Positions 7,169-13,148 of a stretch of DNA of 15,354 nucleotides are shown piece by piece. Below the pieces are notes generated by a model. That model ran no database searches, had not been told where the DNA came from, and saw only the letters and a program-made list of their open reading frames with translations. Each line of letters starts with the position of its first letter. Position 1 is the stretch's first letter. The stretch is from Clostridiales bacterium UBA1206. Its GTDB lineage: Bacteria > Bacillota > Clostridia > Oscillospirales > CAG-382. Position numbers and translations under genes: made by a program. The DNA is taken from assembly GCA_002310055.1 (NCBI GenBank), contig DBXS01000002.1, positions 1-15,354 on the forward strand, given 5' to 3'.

Positions 7169-7193
7169 ACATATCGGAAGAAAAATATATAAT
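7166..7193 (+). promoter_or_regulatory. Vegetative promoter of the AMP-ligase/ACP operon
   Basis: TTGACA (7166-7171) and TATAAT (7188-7193) are separated by 16 bases. Transcription would begin near 7200, about 55 bases before the ligase start. Confidence 0.8.
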
Positions 7194-7254
7194 TATCTCG
7201 TGCCGTAGCGTCACGGCGCTCCGTATACTTCGTCACTTTTTTCCACGAAAGGCA

Positions 7255-8973
7255 TTGAAAGAATTGAAATCACTTATAAAAGATAAATACCCGCTGTATC
7301 TGAATATGCGCGAGATGGTATACGATTCCGCCGAAAAATACGGTGAAAAGACATACCTGCGCTTTTTCCGCCCCGACAAAACGATCGGCGAGATCTCGTT
7401 CCACGGTTTTTCGCTGCTCGTAGAAGATCTGAGCGCGTATTTTTATATGCCCGAAAACGGCTGCGACCGCATAGCGATACTTTCGGAAAACCGCTTTGAG
7501 TGGCTCGTGACCTACGTCGCCGCGGTGGCGGCGGGCAAGACCGTCATCCCGCTCGACAAAGAGCTTTCGTTCGACCAGGCGTCCGCCTTTATGCAGATCG
7601 CCGAAGCCGACACGCTGGTGTATTCTTCGGCGTTCGCCGCAAAGATCGCCGCGATGCCCGACTGCGGCATCAAAAAATTCATATGCTTAGACGGGCTCGA
7701 GATAGACGGCTGGCCGCGCTTCACCACGCTGCGCCGCTGCATTTCCACCGGCGATATCGCCGTTGCCACAGGCGAAGTGGATATGCGCCGCATCCGCACC
7801 GATTCGTCGCGCGTGTGCGCCATAATATTCACGTCCGGCACCACCGGCACCAGCAAGGGCGTCATGCTCACCGAAGACAACATCCTCGCCTGCATACACG
7901 CGTCTTCGAATATGGTCAATATCGACGACAAAGACACCATCTTTTCGGTGCTTCCCTATCACCACACCTACGAGCTGTGCTGCGGCCTGCTCACGCCTAT
8001 CTGCATAGGCACCACGGTGTGCATAAACAACAGCTTAAAGTATTTTACCAAGAACATACAACTTTTCCGCCCGACCGCCATGGTACTGGTGCCGATGTTC
8101 GTTTCAACGCTCGCTTCCAAAATTGAATCGGGCATAGAAAAGAGCCATCTCGCGCCTCTGCTCAAAGGCGGCACGTTCGTAAGCAACAAGGCGCGCAAGG
8201 TGGGCATAGATTTCCGCCGTCTGCTCTACGCCAAGGTGCATTCCACGCTGGGAGGCAGGCTCAGGACCATAATCTGCGGCGGCGCCGCGCTGGATCCCCG
8301 GTATGTCAAGCGGTTTGAGGAGTTCGGCATTTCCATAGCCCAGGGCTATGGCATTACCGAATGCGCCCCGCTCGTTTCGGTCACGCCGTGGAAAAAGGTC
8401 AAGTACGATTCCGTAGGGCTCCCCATCCCCGGCAGTATAGTCAAGATAATGGGCGAGGACGAAAACGGCGAGGAATACGATCTCCCGGTAGGCGAGATCG
8501 GCGAGATCTGCGTAAAGGGCCCCCACGTTATGAAGGGCTATTACAAGAACCCCGAAGCCACCGCCGAAGCGTTCAACAAAGAAGGTTTCTTCAAGACCGG
8601 CGACTACGGCAGGCTCGACGAAGACGGGTATCTTTACATCACCGGCCGAAAGAAGAACATAATAATATTCGACAACGGCAAGAACGTCTACCCCGAAGAG
8701 ATAGAAGAGTACATCTACCGGCTCGACATCGTCAAGGAATGCGTGGTCTGCGCCCGGGACGTCAACGGCGACCAGATGCTCACCGCGGTGATATTCCCCG
8801 ATTACGAAAAGTTTGCCGGACGCACGGAAGACGAGATCAAAGAGACGTTCAAAAAAGAGATCGCCAATATAAACCGCGAACTGCCGTCGTTCAAGCAGGT
8901 GCATCATATCGAGATCAAAAAGACCGAATTCGAAAAGACTTCGACCAAAAAGATCCTTCGCTATAAGGTCTGA
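7255..8973 (+). CDS. AMP-dependent acyl-CoA/acyl-ACP synthetase (long-chain FadD-like)
   Basis: A 572-residue adenylate-forming enzyme that would activate a carboxylic acid with ATP and pass it to a thiol. Core motifs are complete: P-loop TSGTTGTSKG at 193-202, YGITE at 365-369, TGD at 448-450, the hinge GRKKN at 464-468 and the C-terminal TSTKKILR, whose K566 is the expected catalytic lysine. The overall pattern (SVLPYHHTYE at 231-240, CGGAALDP at 341-348) resembles long-chain fatty acyl-CoA synthetases. A free-standing ACP gene 32 bases downstream suggests that the acceptor may be that ACP. The start is TTG. The GAAAGG at 7247-7252 is very close to TTG 7255 and 11 bases from TTG 7264, so the second could be used (569 residues). 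The substrate is unknown. Confidence 0.9.
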   Translation: MKELKSLIKDKYPLYLNMREMVYDSAEKYGEKTYLRFFRPDKTIGEISFHGFSLLVEDLSAYFYMPENGCDRIAILSENRFEWLVTYVAAVAAGKTVIPLDKELSFDQASAFMQIAEADTLVYSSAFAAKIAAMPDCGIKKFICLDGLEIDGWPRFTTLRRCISTGDIAVATGEVDMRRIRTDSSRVCAIIFTSGTTGTSKGVMLTEDNILACIHASSNMVNIDDKDTIFSVLPYHHTYELCCGLLTPICIGTTVCINNSLKYFTKNIQLFRPTAMVLVPMFVSTLASKIESGIEKSHLAPLLKGGTFVSNKARKVGIDFRRLLYAKVHSTLGGRLRTIICGGAALDPRYVKRFEEFGISIAQGYGITECAPLVSVTPWKKVKYDSVGLPIPGSIVKIMGEDENGEEYDLPVGEIGEICVKGPHVMKGYYKNPEATAEAFNKEGFFKTGDYGRLDEDGYLYITGRKKNIIIFDNGKNVYPEEIEEYIYRLDIVKECVVCARDVNGDQMLTAVIFPDYEKFAGRTEDEIKETFKKEIANINRELPSFKQVHHIEIKKTEFEKTSTKKILRYKV

Positions 8974-9005
8974 TATAAATATATTTTCCTGAAAGGTGAC
9001 TGTTT

Positions 9006-9230
9006 ATGTACGAAAAACTCAAACAAATACTTGTAGAAGAAATGAATATCAACGAGCGCGACATCACTCCCGACGCTGAATTTATAGCCGATCTCGGTTT
9101 CAATTCGCTCGAACTCGCCGACCTCGTGGTCATCTGCGAAGAAAAATTCGACGCCAGATTCGACGACGAAGTGCTGCCCACCCTCGTCACCGTGCGCGAC
9201 GTGGTGGATTATCTCGAAGCAAACGCCTGA
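9006..9230 (+). CDS. Stand-alone acyl carrier protein with NSL attachment motif
   Basis: A 74-residue acidic four-helix carrier protein. The serine expected to carry 4'-phosphopantetheine is S34 in DLGFNSLELADLV. The usual residue before this serine is Asp (DSL); here it is Asn. Length and the acidic helix II and III sequences otherwise match AcpP-type carriers. AAAGG at 8992-8996 is 9 bases from the ATG. It is co-transcribed with the AMP-ligase 32 bases upstream and is not beside other fab genes, so it may be a dedicated carrier for that ligase and not the housekeeping AcpP. Transcription may end at the hairpin at 9247-9281. Confidence 0.92.
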   Translation: MYEKLKQILVEEMNINERDITPDAEFIADLGFNSLELADLVVICEEKFDARFDDEVLPTLVTVRDVVDYLEANA

Positions 9231-9246
9231 AAAAGCGCAATAAACC

Positions 9247-9292
9247 AACGCCTTCCGCATATTATTTGTGCGGAGGGCGTTTATGTTTTCTT
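9247..9292 (+). terminator. Hairpin that may end the ACP transcript and that covers the sigK ribosome site
   Basis: A 13-base-pair stem with one G-U pair (9247-9259 with 9269-9281) closes a 9-base loop and is followed by the T-rich TATGTTTTCTTTA. The right arm contains GGAGG (9272-9276), the Shine-Dalgarno of sigK, and ends two bases before its ATG. It can be read as a terminator, as a translational lock on sigK, or as both. Confidence 0.7.
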
Positions 9293-9978
9293 TACTTGTT
9301 TCGTTCGTTTCAAAACTCGTTTTTCTGCTTTTGCGCACGCAAAGCGCGGGCAGTTTTCCGCCGCCGTTGGGCAAGGAGGAAGAAAAAGAACTTTTCCGGC
9401 GTATGAGAGCCGGCGACAAAGACGCAAGATGCAAGCTTATCGAGCACAATCTGCGTCTGGTGGCGCACATAGTCAAAAAGTATTATTCCACCTGCAAGGA
9501 TCAGGAAGACCTGATCTCGGTGGGGAGCGTGGGGCTTATAAAGGCGATAGATTCGTACGACCCCGAAAACGGCACGCGGTTCGCGACATACGCCGGGAAA
9601 TGCCTGCAGAACGAGATACTTATGTATTTCCGCGCGCAGAAGAAGACGCTGTTCGAAAGCTCGCTGAACGATCCCGTGGACACCGACAAGGACGGCAATC
9701 CCCTTACGTATATGGATATACTCTGCAGCGACGAGGACATAACCGAAACCATCGACCTCAAAATGAAATCCTCGCTTATAAAAAGCGCCATGCGCGACGC
9801 GCTGTGCGGCCGCGAACGCAGGATAGTGGCGCTGCGCTACGGGATGACCGACGACGGCAAATGCCTGACTCAGCGCGAGGCTGCTCAGCAGCTGGGGATA
9901 TCGCGCAGTTACGTTTCGCGCATCGAAAAGACCGCGCTCGAAAAGATACGCGATTACATAGTATCGCACGGGGCATAA
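9283..9978 (+). CDS. sigK: Pro-sigma-K, late mother-cell sporulation sigma factor
   Basis: A 231-residue sigma-70-family factor that directs late mother-cell transcription (coat, cortex maturation, spore release). Residues 1-18 are a hydrophobic segment, followed by GSFPPPL, like the Bacillus pro-sequence that tethers pro-sigma-K to the membrane until SpoIVFB cleaves it. Region 2 is EHNLRLVAHIVKKY, then DLISVGSVGLIKAIDSYDP and RFATYAGKCLQNEILMYFR. Region 4 is LTQREAAQQLGISRSYVSRI. The gene is whole, with no skin element. The start is ATG 9283, 6 bases after GGAGG; an in-frame GTG at 9268 would lie upstream of the ribosome site and is rejected. I see no sigma-E promoter immediately upstream. 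Confidence 0.94.
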   Translation: MFSLLVSFVSKLVFLLLRTQSAGSFPPPLGKEEEKELFRRMRAGDKDARCKLIEHNLRLVAHIVKKYYSTCKDQEDLISVGSVGLIKAIDSYDPENGTRFATYAGKCLQNEILMYFRAQKKTLFESSLNDPVDTDKDGNPLTYMDILCSDEDITETIDLKMKSSLIKSAMRDALCGRERRIVALRYGMTDDGKCLTQREAAQQLGISRSYVSRIEKTALEKIRDYIVSHGA

Positions 9979-10004
9979 GTTTTTGCAAAAGTGCCGTCTT
10001 TTAC

Positions 10005-10033
10005 TTGACATACGGCGCGGCGCGGACTATAAT
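10005..10033 (+). promoter_or_regulatory. Perfect-consensus vegetative promoter
   Basis: TTGACA (10005-10010) and TATAAT (10028-10033) are separated by exactly 17 bases. The spacer is unusually GC-rich (CGGCGCGGCGCGG within it). The transcript would start near 10040 and serve the COG2426 gene and probably the fusion gene after it. Confidence 0.85.
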
Positions 10034-10063
10034 GAGAATGATAAAAACCGTTAAGGATGGATT

Positions 10064-10519
10064 ATGCTGCTCAACTGCCTTTGGGTGCTGCTCATAAGCA
10101 TGGTACCCGTAATAGAGCTCCGCGGCGCGATCCCCGTGGGGCTGAGTCTGGGGCTTTCGTACCCGCTCACCATTACGCTCGCGATAATAGGCAACCTGCT
10201 TCCGATACCTTTTGCCATAGTCTACGGCAGGCGCGTACTGGAATATTTAGCCAAATTCCCCCGCTTCGGCAAGCTTTTCAGGTGGATACTCGGTCTGGGC
10301 GAAAAAAAGGTCGCCAAAATGAAAAAGACCCTTTTTGTGGGGCTTTGGCTTTTTGTGGCGATACCGCTCCCCGGCACGGGCGCCTGGACCGGCGCGCTGA
10401 TAGCGCTCACGCTCAAACTCAAGCTGCGCGAATCGTTCCCCGCAATAGTGCTGGGCGTGCTGACCGCGGCGGCGATAGTTTCGGTGCTCTCGTTCGTGTT
10501 CCAAATAACTCTGTTCTGA
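10064..10519 (+). CDS. Small integral membrane protein, COG2426 (putative small multidrug export family)
   Basis: A 151-residue hydrophobic protein with about four membrane segments. The family signature IELRGAIP is at 17-24 and a second Gly/Pro-rich motif PLPGTGAWTG at 101-110; a short basic segment (KKVAKMKK) lies between. The family is named in databases as a putative small multidrug export protein, but the function is poorly supported, and the inverted-repeat layout with two re-entrant-like Pro/Gly motifs only suggests transport. AAGGA at 10053-10057 is 6 bases from the ATG. It has a perfect-consensus promoter and is followed 36 bases later by the isomerase-dehydrogenase fusion, with no terminator visible between them, so they are likely co-transcribed. 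Confidence 0.88.
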   Translation: MLLNCLWVLLISMVPVIELRGAIPVGLSLGLSYPLTITLAIIGNLLPIPFAIVYGRRVLEYLAKFPRFGKLFRWILGLGEKKVAKMKKTLFVGLWLFVAIPLPGTGAWTGALIALTLKLKLRESFPAIVLGVLTAAAIVSVLSFVFQITLF

Positions 10520-10555
10520 ATATTCAAATATAAAAATTAAGGATGGTGTACCACA

Positions 10556-12253
10556 ATGGAAAAAAGATTCAAGATCGGCGTAATGACCGATTCGTTCAGG
10601 ACTCCGTTCGCCGTCGCTCTGGATAAAGCGGTCGCGGTCGGCGCGGAAGGCATTCAGCTTTACGTCACCGGCGGCGAAATGCTCTATTCCACGTTCGACA
10701 ACGCGAAGATCGAGCAGACCAAGAAACTGCTCGCCGACCGCGGGCTCGTCGTTTCCGCCGTTTGCGGCGATTTCGGCGGCCACGGCTTTGAAAGCGCGGA
10801 AGAAAACGCATGGAAGATCCCCGCTTCCAAAAAAGTGGCGGATATAGCAAAAGCTCTGGGCAGCAAAGTCGTCACCACACACATAGGCGTCGTCCCCGCA
10901 GATAAAGGCGGCAACTACGCCAGAATGAAAGCCGCCTGCAAGGAGATAGGCGATTACGGCGCTTCCATAGGCGTCACTTTCGCAATAGAGACCGGCCCCG
11001 AAAAGCCTGAAACTCTGCGCGATTTCATACTCGACGTCGATTCCAAGGGCATAGGCGTCAACTTTGACCCCGCGAACCTCGTAATGGTCACCGGCGTCGA
11101 TCCCGTTGAAGGCGTCAAAGTGCTCAAGGATTTCATCGTTCACACCCACGCCAAGGACGGCGTTATGCTGCAGCAGACCGACCCCAAACGCATTTACACT
11201 TTCTTTGCCGAAGGCGGCATTGAAGATATGCGTATGGAAGATTATTTCAAGGAAGTTCCTCTGGGCGAAGGCAAAGTCGATTTCAACGCCTACCTCAAAG
11301 CGCTCGACGAGATCGGCTACACCGGGTTCCTCACAATAGAACGCGAATGCGGCGCCGACCCGTTCGCCGATATAAAGAAAGCCGCCGATTTTCTGAACGA
11401 AAAGGCGCGCGTAAAGAAGATAGGCTTTGTTGAATATTATCTTGACGAATGGCACGCGAACAACTATCCGCAGTTCATTAAGAACGCCTGCGGCAACGAA
11501 TTCAAGGTCGCGTACGCCTACGCCGAGATCGACAGTCCCAAGACCGGTTTCACCACCGATCAGTGGTGCGAAAAGTTCGGCGTTCAGAGATGCATGAGCA
11601 TTGAAGAAGTCGTCGAAAAATCCGATTGCATCATCGTCCTTTCACCCGATAACCCCGAACGCCACTGGGATCTGTGCCAGATACCGCTCAGGAGCGGCAA
11701 GCGCGTTTACGTAGACAAGACCTTCTCGCTTTCCAAGAAGATAGCTCAGGGACTTGTGGACATAGCCGAAAGCCACAACACTCCGTTCTTCTCCACTTCC
11801 GCACTGCGCTTTGCAAACGAGCTCAAGGGCGTTAAGAAAGACGGCATAGCGTTCATTTCTTCGCGCGGGCCCGGCGAATACGACACCTACGCCATCCACC
11901 AGCTCGAACCCATCGTCATACTTATGGGCAGCAAGGTCAAACGCGTTATGGCGATAGGCGCCGGTCAGCACGCCTCGTTCGCAATCGAATTCGAAGGCGG
12001 CAGGCGCGCCGTGATGTCCCACTTCGGCTGGAAAGACACGCCCGATTTCAACCTTATCCTCAGCTACGAGGACGGCGCAAACTACACCATCCCGCAGATG
12101 TCGGATTATTTCCCCAACTTCATAGTCGAAATGTGCGATTTCTTCCGCACCGGCGAGATCAAGGCGCAGCACGACGAGACCGTCGCCATAATGGGCATAA
12201 TCGAAACCATGCACAAGGCGGTCAAAGTCCCCGGCGAATGGATCGACGTGTGA
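10556..12253 (+). CDS. Fusion: xylose-isomerase-like TIM barrel plus Gfo/Idh/MocA-like domain
   Basis: A 565-residue cytosolic protein joining two families that usually work as separate enzymes of inositol or sugar catabolism. Residues 1-283 are a sugar phosphate isomerase/epimerase-like TIM barrel; the likely metal ligands are E145 (IETG), D171 (NFDP), H198 (HTHAKD) and E262 (TIERE). Residues 286-565 resemble Gfo/Idh/MocA oxidoreductases: SIEEVVEKSDCIIVLSPDNPERH at 348-370 and YVDKTFSLSKK at 385-395 take the place of the usual EKP loop. The expected Gly-rich nucleotide loop after the first strand is absent: the sequence reads KIGFVEYYLDEWHANNYP. Cofactor binding is therefore doubtful. AAGGA at 10539-10543 lies 12 bases from the ATG, a loose spacing. 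The substrate is unknown. Confidence 0.87.
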   Translation: MEKRFKIGVMTDSFRTPFAVALDKAVAVGAEGIQLYVTGGEMLYSTFDNAKIEQTKKLLADRGLVVSAVCGDFGGHGFESAEENAWKIPASKKVADIAKALGSKVVTTHIGVVPADKGGNYARMKAACKEIGDYGASIGVTFAIETGPEKPETLRDFILDVDSKGIGVNFDPANLVMVTGVDPVEGVKVLKDFIVHTHAKDGVMLQQTDPKRIYTFFAEGGIEDMRMEDYFKEVPLGEGKVDFNAYLKALDEIGYTGFLTIERECGADPFADIKKAADFLNEKARVKKIGFVEYYLDEWHANNYPQFIKNACGNEFKVAYAYAEIDSPKTGFTTDQWCEKFGVQRCMSIEEVVEKSDCIIVLSPDNPERHWDLCQIPLRSGKRVYVDKTFSLSKKIAQGLVDIAESHNTPFFSTSALRFANELKGVKKDGIAFISSRGPGEYDTYAIHQLEPIVILMGSKVKRVMAIGAGQHASFAIEFEGGRRAVMSHFGWKDTPDFNLILSYEDGANYTIPQMSDYFPNFIVEMCDFFRTGEIKAQHDETVAIMGIIETMHKAVKVPGEWIDV

Positions 12254-12283
12254 AAGACGCATAAAAGAACGTAAAGCGATGTA

Positions 12284-12311
12284 ACCGTATTTCCCTTTCC
12301 TTCATAGTATA
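12284..12311 (+). promoter_or_regulatory. Sigma-K-like promoter of the 30-residue peptide gene
   Basis: AC at 12284-12285 and CATAGTATA at 12303-12311 are separated by 17 bases. This fits the mother-cell sigma-K pattern (AC, 16-17 bases, CATAnnnTA). No TTGACA/TATAAT pair is present here. The transcript would begin near 12318, just before AAGGAGG. Confidence 0.55.
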
Positions 12312-12333
12312 TAGAAGGAAGGAGGATGCACAG

Positions 12334-12426
12334 ATGGGATGCTTCGATTCGTTCTTCGGGAACCAGAACAGTTGTTGGATAGTCATACTCATCGCTATCG
12401 TCATTCTTTGCTGCTGCGGCGGCTGA
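12334..12426 (+). CDS. 30-residue hydrophobic Cys-rich peptide, probably sporulation-associated
   Basis: A very small gene with a textbook start: AAGGAGG at 12319-12325, 8 bases before the ATG, and a TGA at 12424-12426. The peptide has a polar start with a Cys (MGCFDSFFGNQNSC), then one hydrophobic helix (WIVILIAIVIL) and a CCCGG tail. Such short one-helix peptides with glycine/cysteine ends are common among spore-coat-associated proteins of Firmicutes (compare the YjcZ type), though I cannot assign a family. The sigma-K-like promoter and the nearby sigK gene support a late mother-cell role. A strong terminator follows, so it is monocistronic. The tail cysteines could crosslink or bind metal; this is speculation. 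Confidence 0.72.
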   Translation: MGCFDSFFGNQNSCWIVILIAIVILCCCGG

Positions 12427-12494
12427 AGGCTTAAAGCGAAAAATGCGCGGGCTGATATCTGCCCGCCGCAACATAAGACCACACGGCAAAACAG

Positions 12495-12523
12495 GGCGCC
12501 GCGCGTAATGCGCGGCGCCTTTT
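12495..12523 (+). terminator. Rho-independent terminator after the small peptide gene
   Basis: A perfect 10-base-pair all-GC stem (12495-12504 with 12510-12519) closes the loop GTAAT and is followed by TTTT. A weaker GCGGGC/GCCCGC hairpin lies upstream at 12447-12466. Confidence 0.85.
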
Positions 12524-12609
12524 GCTGAGGTTTTGCGTTGACTTTTTATTTCGTATATGCTATGCTAAAAACGTAACGGCGAACATATTTCTTTGCATAA
12601 AGCGCTGAA

Positions 12610-12633
12610 TAAAGGGTGCGAATCGTCCCTTTA
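12610..12633 (+). promoter_or_regulatory. Inverted repeat over the -35 box, candidate operator
   Basis: TAAAGGG (12610-12616) and CCCTTTA (12627-12633) form perfect 7-base arms around a 10-base spacer. The right arm covers the start of the -35 box at 12630. The position fits autoregulation by the XRE protein encoded just downstream. Confidence 0.5.
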
Positions 12634-12658
12634 CATACCGCCAACTATCTGCTAGAAT
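12630..12658 (+). promoter_or_regulatory. Promoter of the regulator-serpin operon
   Basis: TTTACA (12630-12635) and TAGAAT (12653-12658) are separated by 17 bases. The start would be near 12665, just before GAGGAGG at 12675. A second, weaker candidate further upstream is TTGACT (12538-12543), 17 bases, TATGCT (12561-12566). Confidence 0.68.
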
Positions 12659-12689
12659 ATTATCAGAAAAGCAAGAGGAGGAAAACGAC

Positions 12690-13148
12690 GTGAACGTTGG
12701 GAGCGTCATAGCGCAGCTGCGGCATGAACGCAGGTGGACGCAGGAAACTCTCGCAGGGATGCTGTTTGTGTCGAAAGACCTTGTTTCAAAATGGGAAACC
12801 GGAGTCAGACGTCCGGACTATTCGGCGATCGAAAGGATCGCTGAAGTTTTCGGAGTAGAACCGGACGTGATAATTGAAAAAGACGTTTATGTTTTTGAAG
12901 AGCTTTCGGAATGCATTCCCGACGGGATACAAATGCCTGAATCCGAATTCACCAAAGTGCTGAACGAATTTTTGAGCAAGGCGGGCATAGACGAAGCTGA
13001 GATATTTGTGCGCAGGTACTACCTGACCGAGAGTATCGCCGCCATTTCGGAAAAGAAAGGCATGCGCGAAAACCAAATCCGCAGCCGCCTTTCAAAATCG
13101 CGAAAAAAACTGATAAAAATGATACGGAGGCAAAACGATGGACGATAA
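12690..13148 (+). CDS. XRE-family regulator with C-terminal sigma-region-4-like helix-turn-helix
   Basis: A 152-residue DNA-binding protein with two different helix-turn-helix parts. Residues 5-60 are an XRE/Cro-type domain (RRWTQETLAGMLFVSKDLVSKWETG). Residues 100-146 look like region 4 of a sigma factor (DEAEIFVRRYYLTESIAAIS, then ENQIRSRLSKSRKKL). The acidic linker between them has no clear homology. There is no region 2, so it is not a complete sigma factor. The start is GTG 12690, with GAGGAGG 8 bases upstream. Its end overlaps the serpin gene by 11 bases, and GGAGG for the serpin lies inside this gene, so the two are translationally coupled. I infer that it is the cytosolic output partner of the serpin protein and may bind the inverted repeat at 12610-12633. 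Confidence 0.82.
   Translation: MNVGSVIAQLRHERRWTQETLAGMLFVSKDLVSKWETGVRRPDYSAIERIAEVFGVEPDVIIEKDVYVFEELSECIPDGIQMPESEFTKVLNEFLSKAGIDEAEIFVRRYYLTESIAAISEKKGMRENQIRSRLSKSRKKLIKMIRRQNDGR

Noticed and set aside
9006..9230. Carrier protein of a nonribosomal peptide or polyketide cluster
   Set aside because: No condensation, ketosynthase or thioesterase genes are present; only a single AMP-ligase with fatty-acid-type sequence is adjacent.
9268..9282. GTG start for sigK five codons upstream
   Set aside because: It lies upstream of, and partly in, the Shine-Dalgarno itself. ATG 9283 gives the usual pro-sequence.
10247..11455. Open frame of 402 codons on the minus strand over the COG2426 and fusion genes
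   Set aside because: It crosses two real genes and their intergenic region, and its composition (rich in Phe, Ala, Glu) is typical of an antisense shadow. No ribosome site or family motif is seen.
12690..13148. Complete ECF sigma factor
   Set aside because: There is no region 2; the N-terminal half is an XRE domain. Only the C-terminal part resembles region 4.
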